A program made the position numbers and the translations under genes. This document shows positions 1 to 4,940 of a stretch of DNA of 6,493 nt, piece after piece. The notes under the pieces are model-generated. The model saw nothing but the letters and a program-made list of their open reading frames with translations, did no database searches and was not told the DNA's origin. The stretch is from an uncultured Coriobacteriales bacterium (GTDB lineage Bacteria > Actinomycetota > Coriobacteriia > Coriobacteriales > Atopobiaceae), in contig CAMNAH010000069.1 in assembly GCA_946530775.1 (NCBI GenBank), positions 1-6,493 on the forward strand, written 5' to 3'. Within the stretch, counting starts at the first letter, position 1. Each line of letters begins with the position of its first letter.

Positions 1-102
1 ACGGCCGTGCTCGCCATGCGCCGCGCCATGAAGCGCTATCTCTTCTCGGTGGCGAACTCCTGCGCCATGAACGGCATCGCGCCCACGTCGATCATCGGAT
101 AG
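1..102 (+). CDS. C-terminal end of a probable family 3 glycoside hydrolase (beta-glucosidase-like), partial
   Basis: An open frame enters from the left edge in frame 1 and stops at TAG (100-102), leaving 33 residues. The visible tail includes AMRRAMKRYLFSVANSCAMN, then ends GIAPTSIIG. The pattern of a basic helix followed by a (Y/F)-(T/S)-V-(A/V)-N-S-x-A-M-N-G motif resembles the extreme C-terminus of bacterial GH3 beta-glucosidases/xylosidases, which release terminal sugars from oligosaccharides or glycosides. This is recognition from memory of the family. The catalytic domains lie outside the window, so activity and substrate cannot be judged. The codons are GC-rich with G/C in most third positions, which supports real coding. 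A 44-bp hairpin element starts 4 bases after the stop. Confidence 0.55.
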   Translation, partial: TAVLAMRRAMKRYLFSVANSCAMNGIAPTSIIG

Positions 103-106
103 CCAT

Positions 107-150
107 AGCCTTTTGGGACAAAAAATCGCAGGAATATGTCTCAAAAGGCT
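107..150. repeat. 44-bp hairpin repeat element, copy 1
   Basis: A near-perfect inverted repeat: arms AGCCTTTTGGGACA (107-120) and TGTCTCAAAAGGCT (137-150) pair over 14 bp with one G·T wobble, around a 16-base loop (121-136) containing ATCGCAGG. A second copy at 444-487 matches at 42 of 44 positions in the same orientation, including the loop. It starts 4 bases after the upstream stop codon, so it could shape the 3' end of that mRNA. No U-run follows the stem, so it is not a standard intrinsic terminator. The family is not one I recognise; it behaves like a REP/MITE-type dispersed repeat. Confidence 0.8.
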
Positions 151-160
151 TGGAAACCTG

Positions 161-192
161 ACGGGCAGGGCGGCTGGGCGGTCGCCCGTTTT
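161..192 (+). terminator. possible intrinsic terminator for the upstream glycosidase-like gene
   Basis: ACGGGC (161-166) can pair with GCCCGT (184-189). Alternatively a tighter hairpin, GGGCG-GT-CGCCC, forms just before the T-run. Both are followed by TTTT (189-192). The geometry suits a rho-independent terminator on the plus strand. However, the T-run is short and the outer stem has a 17-base loop, so this is a weak call. Confidence 0.35.
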
Positions 193-198
193 CTCCAT

Positions 199-383
199 GG
201 TACCGAGAGGGTCTCGTCCACACGAGTTTGGTACCGAGAGGCCTTCGTCCACGCGGATTTGGCATCGAGAGGCCTCCGTCCACGCATGGTGCCGCGAAGA
301 GGCTCTCGTCCACGCCATACTGCGTGTACCAAGGCCTCTCCGTACCATGGCGCCCTGACACCGAGAAGCCCTCGTCCACACCG
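199..383. repeat. cluster of six degenerate ~27-bp repeats, one inverted
   Basis: Six related units share the core CGAGAGGCCTTCGTCCAC, usually led by GGTAC and followed by GC-rich bases. Units lie at about 199-225, 230-256, 261-287, 288-316 (two extra bases in its core), 320-346 (minus orientation) and 357-383. The first two are exactly 31 bp apart and the third follows after another 31. The inverted unit agrees with unit 2 at about 23 of 27 positions once reversed. Gaps between units are 0-10 bases, far too short for CRISPR spacers. The cluster sits between the two 44-bp hairpins. Translation shows no recognisable protein. Function unknown; it is either a decayed repeat family or a structured non-coding element. 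Confidence 0.75.
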
Positions 384-443
384 CAGGTCAGAAGCTCCTC
401 CGCCACGCGCGGAGCGGCCGCCCTCTTCCCCGCTGCCCCTTAC

Positions 444-487
444 AGCCTTTTGGGACAAAAAATCGCAGGAATTTGTCTCAAAAGGCG
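444..487. repeat. 44-bp hairpin repeat element, copy 2
   Basis: Second copy of the element at 107-150, differing only at two bases (the last loop base, A to T, and the final base, T to G). Arms 445-457 and 474-486 pair over 13 bp with the same G·T wobble. Both copies are in the same orientation and 337 bases apart, enclosing the repeat cluster. It lies 114 bases upstream of the hydrolase start and so falls in that gene's upstream region. As at copy 1, no T-run follows the stem. Confidence 0.8.
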
Positions 488-552
488 AGAAGAGCCTGCG
501 AGAAGGGGCTCTGGGTTCAGCGCCTTTGCCCCTATACCTCTGCCATAAAGTT

Positions 553-558
553 TACAAT
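553..558 (+). promoter_or_regulatory. possible -10 element of the alpha/beta-hydrolase gene
   Basis: TACAAT (553-558) lies in a short AT-rich patch (about 541-570) of otherwise GC-rich DNA, about 44 bases before the start codon. No convincing -35 hexamer sits at the usual 16-18 base spacing; the nearest TTG is too far upstream. The call is therefore weak and rests on base composition and the hexamer. Confidence 0.3.
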
Positions 559-601
559 AGCTAACAAATAGACCAGCGAAGCCATTGGAGGCGGCACGTC
601 G

Positions 602-1354
602 ATGGAGATCAGGGAATTCGGAACGGGCAACAGCCGCGCCATCGTGCTCATCCACCCATCGCTCGTAACCTGGGACTACTTCGAGTACGTCATCCCCTTG
701 CTGGAGAGCGACTACCGCCTGGTGGTGCCCGTGCTGCCGGGATACAACCTCGGCGACGACTCGGACTTCTCCTCCGTCGAGCAGATCGCGTCCGAGCTCG
801 ACGCATGGTTGGTCGACCACGGTATCGAGCGCGTCCACGCGATCTATGGCTGCTCCATGGGCGGAAGCATCGCCCTGAGGATGGCCGCATACGGCAAGGT
901 GCGGGCGCGCCACTACGTCATGGACGGCGGCATCACGCCCTACCGGCTCCCGTACCTGCTCACGCGCCCCATAGCCCTGCGCGACTTCCTCATGGTGGCC
1001 CTGGGCAAGCTGGGCGGCGAGAAGCTCATGGTCAAAGCCTTCAGCTCAACGGAATTCAGCGACGAGGACATGCGCTACCTGGCGAACATGATGCGGCACT
1101 GCTCGTACAGGACGCTCTGGCGCACCTTCGACTCGTGCAACAACTACCGCATGCCCAAGGTCCCCATTCAGGTAAACGGCACGATCCACTACTGGTATGC
1201 CGAGAAGGAGCGACACGCCAGGAAGTGGGACATCGCCTACATGCGCGAGCTTGTACCGCAGACCGTCTTCAGGCAGTTCGACGATATGGACCACGGCGAC
1301 ATGGCGCTTTTCCAGCCCGAACGCCTCGCGCGTGAGCTCGCGGCGCTCGCGTAG
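602..1354 (+). CDS. alpha/beta-fold hydrolase, 250 aa
   Basis: A probable serine hydrolase of the alpha/beta fold, soluble, with no signal peptide or membrane segment. The start is supported by GGAGG (587-591), 10 bases before ATG. Visible fold marks are an oxyanion-hole-like LIHPS (residues 16-20), the nucleophile elbow GCSMG with Ser85 (83-87), and a C-terminal DMDHGDM placing His231 as the catalytic base. The acid is unclear: Asp108 (MDGG) or a Glu in YAEKE (about 199-203), after the strand where the acid usually lies, are candidates. A cap-like helical stretch occupies about 115-185. The substrate cannot be inferred; peptidase, esterase and lactonase activities share this fold. It stands alone, with a repeat-rich region before it and a convergent tRNA gene after it. 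Confidence 0.85.
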   Translation: MEIREFGTGNSRAIVLIHPSLVTWDYFEYVIPLLESDYRLVVPVLPGYNLGDDSDFSSVEQIASELDAWLVDHGIERVHAIYGCSMGGSIALRMAAYGKVRARHYVMDGGITPYRLPYLLTRPIALRDFLMVALGKLGGEKLMVKAFSSTEFSDEDMRYLANMMRHCSYRTLWRTFDSCNNYRMPKVPIQVNGTIHYWYAEKERHARKWDIAYMRELVPQTVFRQFDDMDHGDMALFQPERLARELAALA

Positions 1355-1372
1355 CCAAAAGAGGTCCTGCAG

Positions 1373-1397
1373 CGCATGATTCGATAGGCATCATGCG
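1373..1397 (+). other. hairpin downstream of the hydrolase gene
   Basis: CGCATGAT (1373-1380) and ATCATGCG (1390-1397) form a perfect 8-bp stem with a 9-base loop, 18 bases after the hydrolase stop. The next T-run (TCTCTTTT) starts about 9 bases later, too far for a textbook terminator. It may stabilise the 3' end of the mRNA or act as an imperfect terminator. Confidence 0.4.
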
Positions 1398-1432
1398 GGG
1401 CGGATTCTCTTTTCGCGAGATTGCTCGGCAAG

Positions 1433-1456
1433 AAAAAAGGCTGCCGGATGGCAGCC
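1433..1456 (-). terminator. intrinsic terminator of the tRNA-Val transcript
   Basis: On the minus strand, GGCTGCC-ATCC-GGCAGCC is a perfect 7-bp stem with a 4-base loop, followed directly by TTTTTT. It begins 9 bases after the tRNA-Val CCA end. No other terminator is seen after mnmA, so it probably also ends read-through from the desulfurase–mnmA operon. Confidence 0.88.
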
Positions 1457-1465
1457 TGGAGAAGT

Positions 1466-1540
1466 TGGTGGGCGCTACAAGATTTGAACTTGTGACCTCT
1501 TCCGTGTCAGGGAAGCGCTCTCCCCCTGAGCTAAGCGCCC
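1466..1540 (-). tRNA. tRNA-Val (anticodon GAC)
   Basis: Reading the minus strand, the acceptor arms GGGCGCT and AGCGCCC pair perfectly, followed by discriminator A and an encoded CCA. The D arm is GCTC/GAGC. The anticodon stem CTTCC/GGAAG holds the loop CTGACAC, giving anticodon GAC (valine, GUC/GUU codons). The T arm ACAAG/CTTGT holds TTCAAAT. The total of 75 nt with CCA is normal. It has its own promoter (1560-1588) and terminator (1433-1456). Confidence 0.97.
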
Positions 1541-1559
1541 GTCAAGTGGAGCAAAGGAA

Positions 1560-1588
1560 ACTATAGCCGAAAACGCGGCGAGATACAA
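1560..1588 (-). promoter_or_regulatory. promoter of tRNA-Val
   Basis: On the minus strand TTGTAT (1588-1583) and TATAGT (1565-1560) are separated by exactly 17 bases, a near-consensus housekeeping sigma-70-type promoter. Predicted transcription starts near 1553, about 13 bases before the mature tRNA 5' end at 1540. It lies between mnmA and the tRNA gene, so the tRNA can be made independently of the operon upstream. Confidence 0.8.
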
Positions 1589-1602
1589 CGGGTATTTTGG
1601 AA

Positions 1603-2679
1603 TCAATGTAGCTGAGGCCGGATGATGCCGCCGCCGAGGCAGATGCGCCCATCGTAGATCACTGCCGACTGGCCGGGCGCCACGGTTCGCACGGCGTCGG
1701 GCCAGAGCACGCGCACCGTGCCGTCTGCCTGCGGCTCCACCCGCGCGATGCGGAGCGCGCCCGTATGGCGCGTACGCACGAGGTACTCCCCCGCCGCTGG
1801 TGCCGCACCCGCGATCCAATGGGCGTCTTCGAGCACGTCCTCGCTGGTCCAGAGCGCCGGGCAATCTAGATTCGCCGTCACATAGACGGTGTTTGTGTCC
1901 GTATCGGTGGCCACCACGTAACGTGCGGGGCCGCCGCCCAGGTCGAGGCCCTTGCGCTGCCCCACGGTGAAGAGGAACGCACCGTCGTGGTGGCCCAGCA
2001 CCGCACCCGTCTCCCATTCCACAACATCGCCCGCGCGGCGCTCGAGCGAGTCGAGCAGGAAGGTGCGCAGACCCACGGGCCCGATGAAGCAGATGCCGTC
2101 GGAGTCGGGCTTATCGGCCACGGAGAGCCCGCGCTCGCGGCACATGTCGCGCGCCACGGCTTTGGACGGCACATCTCCCATGGGGAACAGCACGCGGTTG
2201 AACGTCTCGCCGGGCACTCGCCAGAGAAAATACGTCTGGTCCTTATGCTCGTCCGCCGCGCGCAGAAGCGTCGCCGGGCCGCTCGCGGCATGCGTGCAGG
2301 CGGCATAGTGACCGGTGGCGATGAGGTCGGCGCCTGCAGCGAAGGCCTTCTCGGCAAAGGTGCCGAACTTGACGGTTTGGTTGCACATCACATCGGGATT
2401 GGGCGTGTAGCCGCGCGCGTAGGAGTCCACAAGGTAGTCGACGACCGTCTCCTTATACTCGCGCTCGCAGTCCCAAACCTCGAGCGGAAGTCCCAGCTCC
2501 ACCGCCACACGTTCGGCATCGGCCAGCTCCTCCGCCCACGGGCAGGCAAAGCCCGGCAGGTCGCGCGACCAGTTGCGCATGTAGATGCAGGTCACGTCAT
2601 AGCCCTGCTCGGCAAGAAGTGCAGCCGAGAGCGCGGAGTCCACGCCACCCGAAAGCCCGAGGAACACGCGCGCGCTCAT
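1603..2679 (-). CDS. mnmA: tRNA-uridine 2-sulfurtransferase MnmA, 358 aa
   Basis: Cytoplasmic enzyme that adenylates U34 in tRNAs for Lys, Glu and Gln and replaces its 2-oxygen with sulfur. The PP-loop ATP site SGGVDS is at residues 10-15. The two cysteines the family uses for sulfur transfer are present: Cys99 in TPNPDVMCN and Cys197 in DGICFIG. Other family blocks are ATGHYA (121-126), FTVGQRKGL (237-245) and the C-terminal beta-barrel ending in LGGGIIRP. Length is typical (about 360). I place the start at 2679, not at an in-frame ATG at 2718: the family N-terminus MSARVFLGLSGG fits here, and GGGAGG (2686-2691) lies 6 bases upstream. This ATG overlaps the stop of the desulfurase gene by one base (TGATG), implying translational coupling. 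Confidence 0.97.
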   Translation of the reverse strand: MSARVFLGLSGGVDSALSAALLAEQGYDVTCIYMRNWSRDLPGFACPWAEELADAERVAVELGLPLEVWDCEREYKETVVDYLVDSYARGYTPNPDVMCNQTVKFGTFAEKAFAAGADLIATGHYAACTHAASGPATLLRAADEHKDQTYFLWRVPGETFNRVLFPMGDVPSKAVARDMCRERGLSVADKPDSDGICFIGPVGLRTFLLDSLERRAGDVVEWETGAVLGHHDGAFLFTVGQRKGLDLGGGPARYVVATDTDTNTVYVTANLDCPALWTSEDVLEDAHWIAGAAPAAGEYLVRTRHTGALRIARVEPQADGTVRVLWPDAVRTVAPGQSAVIYDGRICLGGGIIRPQLH

Positions 2680-3854
2680 CACGCGCCTCCCACGCGCTCG
2701 TACTCGGCGCGCACGCACGCGATGATGATTGCGGCAGCACTGTCGATCTCATCGGTGGTGGTGGGGCGTCCGAGCGTGAAGCGCAGCGAGCCTGCGGCGG
2801 TGCGCTCGTCCATGCCGATGGCGGAGAGCACGTGGCTCACGCGCATCTTGGAGGCGGCGCAGGCGCTTCCCGTGGCAGCGAGCACGCCCGCGCGTCCGAG
2901 CAAAAGCACCAGGCGACGCGCCTCGATACCGGGAAACGAGATATGCAGGAGGCCGGGAAGGCGCAGCTTGGGGTTGCGCGGACCCGAGACCACGGCATCG
3001 GGAAACGCTGCGGTAAGCGCACGCTCGAGCCGGTCGCGCAGCCCCGCGAGGCGCTTGGCCTCGCCGGCGCGCTCCGCGGCGGCAATCTCGAACGCGCGCG
3101 CGAAGCCGATGATGCCCGCCACGTTCTCGGTGCCCGAGCGGATGCCCCGCTCCTGGCCGCCGCCCGCCACGAGCGGCGAGAGCGCGATGCCGTCCGCCGC
3201 CCAGAGCAGGCCCACCTGCTTGGGACCGTACATCTTGGCAGCGGAGATGGTCATCATGTCGACGCCGAGCGACGAGACGTTGACCGAGAGCACGACGGCC
3301 GCCTGGGAAGCGTCTGTGTGGAGCCAGATCTGGCGCATCTCCCCTGCCGCGAGCCTGCGCTCGCGCTCGGCGGCCACGGCCCGCGCGATCTCGCGCAAAG
3401 GCTGGATGGTGCCGATCTCGCCATTAGCGAGGCTCACCGAGACAAGCTCGGTCATAGGCGTGATGGCATCTGCGATGGCACGGGGATCCACGCGCCCGTC
3501 CGAGCTGACATCCACGATGGTATGCGGATGCCCGCCGATGCACGCGAGCACGCTCTCGTGCTCGATGGCATCGGTCACGATATGCGCATCCGCCGAGACC
3601 GCCGCGAACGCGAGGTTGTTCGCCTCGGTGGCGCCGGCCGTGAAGACGATGTTGTCCGCACGCGCGCCCATAAGATGTGCAACCGTCGCACGGGCGGCCT
3701 CTATGTCTGCGCGCACCCGCCGCGCCTCATCGTAGGCGGCCGAAGGGTTGAAGAACAGATTGTCTCCATACGGCTCCATAGCCTCACGCACGCGCAAATC
3801 AAGCGGCGTAGCTGCACCGTAGTCGAGATAGAGTGTGCTGGTCGAAAGTTCCAT
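2679..3854 (-). CDS. cysteine desulfurase (IscS/NifS class, probable MnmA partner), 391 aa
   Basis: PLP enzyme that converts cysteine to alanine and holds the sulfur as a cysteine persulfide. Family marks: YLDYGAATP (9-17), TAGATEANN (72-80), the EHES histidine His99, DASQ (181-184), PLP lysine Lys207 in SAAKMYGPK, QERGIRSGTENV (234-245), and the catalytic Cys332 in ATGSACAASK. Two departures are visible: Ala206 replaces the His that usually precedes the lysine, and PKQVG replaces PKG-(V/I)-G. No iscU, iscR or other Fe-S assembly gene is adjacent, and mnmA overlaps its stop codon. That arrangement resembles Bacillus subtilis yrvO–mnmA, where the desulfurase serves tRNA thiolation directly, so this is the likely job here. 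The start is fixed by the conserved N-terminus, although no clear Shine-Dalgarno sequence precedes it. Confidence 0.95.
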   Translation of the reverse strand: MELSTSTLYLDYGAATPLDLRVREAMEPYGDNLFFNPSAAYDEARRVRADIEAARATVAHLMGARADNIVFTAGATEANNLAFAAVSADAHIVTDAIEHESVLACIGGHPHTIVDVSSDGRVDPRAIADAITPMTELVSVSLANGEIGTIQPLREIARAVAAERERRLAAGEMRQIWLHTDASQAAVVLSVNVSSLGVDMMTISAAKMYGPKQVGLLWAADGIALSPLVAGGGQERGIRSGTENVAGIIGFARAFEIAAAERAGEAKRLAGLRDRLERALTAAFPDAVVSGPRNPKLRLPGLLHISFPGIEARRLVLLLGRAGVLAATGSACAASKMRVSHVLSAIGMDERTAAGSLRFTLGRPTTTDEIDSAAAIIIACVRAEYERVGGA

Positions 3855-3887
3855 GGCAACAAGGATACGCTATTTTGAAAAAGTTCC

Positions 3888-3916
3888 TTGCATCTTGGTT
3901 CCAACTCGACTATATT
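3888..3916 (+). promoter_or_regulatory. promoter of the tRNA-Gly/tRNA-Cys unit
   Basis: TTGCAT (3888-3893) and TATATT (3911-3916) are separated by 17 bases, a good sigma-70-type promoter. Predicted transcription starts near 3923, about 7 bases before tRNA-Gly. The same AT-rich patch reads TATAGT on the minus strand (3914-3909) and could serve as a -10 for the divergent desulfurase gene, but no matching -35 is seen on that strand. Confidence 0.75.
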
Positions 3917-3929
3917 ATTCTTCGCGTTC

Positions 3930-4005
3930 GCGGGCTTAGCGCAGTTGGTAGCGCGCAACCTTGCCAAGGTTGAGGTCGCGGGTTCGAACCCCGTAGCCCG
4001 CTCCA
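3930..4005 (+). tRNA. tRNA-Gly (anticodon GCC)
   Basis: Acceptor arms GCGGGCT (3930-3936) and AGCCCGC (3995-4001) pair perfectly, followed by discriminator T and an encoded CCA. The anticodon stem CAACC/GGTTG holds the loop TTGCCAA, giving anticodon GCC (glycine GGC/GGU). The T loop is TTCGAAC within CGGG/CCCG. Length is 76 nt with CCA. It is the first gene of a two-tRNA unit. Confidence 0.97.
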
Positions 4006-4016
4006 TGATTTACGAG

Positions 4017-4039
4017 GGCCGGTCTTGAATCGGCCTTTT
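4017..4039 (+). terminator. terminator-like hairpin between the two tRNA genes
   Basis: GGCCG (4017-4021) pairs with CGGCC (4031-4035) around a 9-base loop, followed by TTTT. It lies between tRNA-Gly and tRNA-Cys. Because no separate promoter for tRNA-Cys is visible, it may be a leaky terminator or a processing signal. Confidence 0.5.
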
Positions 4040-4045
4040 CTATAC

Positions 4046-4119
4046 GGCGACGTGGCCAAGTGGTAAGGCAGAGGCCTGCAAAGCCTTTACCCCCAGTTCG
4101 AATCTGGGCGTCGCCTCCA
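4046..4119 (+). tRNA. tRNA-Cys (anticodon GCA)
   Basis: Acceptor arms GGCGACG (4046-4052) and CGTCGCC (4109-4115) pair perfectly, followed by discriminator T and an encoded CCA. The anticodon stem GAGGC/GCCTT (one G·T pair) holds the loop CTGCAAA, giving anticodon GCA (cysteine). The T loop TTCGAAT lies in CCCAG/CTGGG. Length is 74 nt with CCA. Confidence 0.97.
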
Positions 4120-4129
4120 TACAAGCAAA

Positions 4130-4152
4130 GGGCACCCTCGGGTGCCCTTTTT
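4130..4152 (+). terminator. intrinsic terminator after tRNA-Cys
   Basis: GGGCACC-CTCG-GGTGCCC (4130-4147) is a perfect 7-bp stem with a 4-base loop, followed by TTTTT. It starts 10 bases after tRNA-Cys. AAA precedes the stem, so the minus-strand copy ends in a short TTT and might also help terminate the convergent gene that stops at 4189. Confidence 0.9.
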
Positions 4153-4188
4153 GTTCCCCCAGCCTTGTGAAAAGAAGCCTTGCCCCGG

Positions 4189-4911
4189 CTAGTGGGTGAG
4201 CTTGACGATACGGACCACAGTGCCCCGGCCGTTCGCCTTGGGCGCGATGGATACGGCATCGGCGAGCAGGCGCATGAGCGCGATGCCGCGCCCGCGCTCG
4301 GAGGTTGCATCCGGCGCCTTAACGTCTTCGGGCGAGAACCCCTCGCCGCAATCGCTCACCTCGATGATCACCCTATCGGGATAGGCCGACACGCCCGCGA
4401 GCACACCCTGCGCGCAGGTGTGGTCGATGGCATTGCCCAGCGCCTCCCCCGCCGCGAGCTTGAGGTCGAACTGCTCGTCGGCGTTAAACCCAAGCGGCGC
4501 GATGAGCTCGGCGATGCGGCTGCGCGCTGCCGCGAGGGCATCGGCGGCCACCGCGAACGAAGTGTGCCAGAGGGGCGCCTGCCCGGCATCGAGCGCCGGC
4601 ACGGCGTCATGTGCGCCCGCACACGAGACGGGCATGGCATCGACCAGGCGCAGAATCCTGAGCGAACGGTAGACCTCGGGCGAGACGCCGATGAGCGAGA
4701 GGAGCCCGCCCACGCGGCGCATGCGGCGGATCTCGGCAAAGAGCATGCCCATGCCGCACGAATCGATATAGCAGGTATCGGTCATGTTGAGGATGATGCG
4801 CCGGCAACCGCCGTCGATGAGGCCCTCGATCTGCGCGCGCACCGCCGGAACCGACCTCACGTCGAGGTCGGATTCAAGAGGTAGGACGGCTATGTGCGTA
4901 TGCTCGGGCAT
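4189..4911 (-). CDS. STAS–GHKL kinase fusion (anti-anti-sigma-like domain joined to RsbW-like ATPase), 240 aa
   Basis: Two partner-switching domains in one soluble protein. Residues about 5-95 are a STAS domain; YIDSCGMGML (48-57) matches the SpoIIAA/RsbV D-S-x-G site, making Ser51 the likely phosphorylated residue. Residues about 115-238 are a HATPase_c domain of the SpoIIAB/RsbW type: N box with Glu156 and Asn160 (GEALGNAIDHT), D-x-G-x-G at 187-191, and a G-R-G loop at 207-209. In the known families the kinase binds a sigma factor and phosphorylates the STAS protein, normally a separate chain. Here it may act on its own STAS domain or on other STAS proteins. The start at 4911 fits the domain; the Shine-Dalgarno is weak. 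The phosphatase gene ends 29 bases upstream, so the two are probably one operon. The target sigma factor or effector is not visible. Confidence 0.88.
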   Translation of the reverse strand: MPEHTHIAVLPLESDLDVRSVPAVRAQIEGLIDGGCRRIILNMTDTCYIDSCGMGMLFAEIRRMRRVGGLLSLIGVSPEVYRSLRILRLVDAMPVSCAGAHDAVPALDAGQAPLWHTSFAVAADALAAARSRIAELIAPLGFNADEQFDLKLAAGEALGNAIDHTCAQGVLAGVSAYPDRVIIEVSDCGEGFSPEDVKAPDATSERGRGIALMRLLADAVSIAPKANGRGTVVRIVKLTH

Positions 4912-4940
4912 ACAGGGATTGTTCCCACATACGCCGCGGT

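Noticed and set aside
199..383. CRISPR array
   Set aside because: The repeats are degenerate, one is inverted, and the gaps between units are 0-10 bases, with no unique spacers of 25-40 bases and no cas gene in view.
107..487. Insertion sequence bounded by terminal inverted repeats
   Set aside because: The two 44-bp elements are direct copies (each self-complementary), there is no transposase, and I see no clear target-site duplication next to them.
491..512. Hairpin AGAGCC / GGCTCT
   Set aside because: Only 6 bp with a 10-base loop and no T-run; not distinguishable from chance in GC-rich DNA.
92..564. Several overlapping open frames across the repeat cluster on both strands
   Set aside because: They arise from GC-rich repeats, lack Shine-Dalgarno sequences and known domains, and contradict one another in frame. 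No coding call is supported.
2680..2718. Alternative upstream start for mnmA (13 extra codons, arginine-rich)
   Set aside because: The extension overlaps the desulfurase coding region, lacks family similarity, and the ATG at 2679 has its own GGGAGG and the conserved N-terminus.
1987..3735. 582-codon plus-strand open frame
   Set aside because: It is antisense to mnmA and the desulfurase, both of which have complete conserved motifs. Long antisense frames are expected in GC-rich coding DNA, and its translation has no family features.
3870..3893. Seven-codon upstream frame (ATG at 3893, TAG at 3872-3870) before the desulfurase
   Set aside because: Too short, no ribosome site, and no amino-acid pattern suggesting attenuation; a chance frame is more likely.
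3701..4310. Two minus-strand frames covering the tRNA genes, giving peptides such as GVRTRDLNLGKVARYQLR and MERATGFEPATSTLARL
   Set aside because: These are the well-known spurious proteins produced by translating the reverse strand of tRNA genes.
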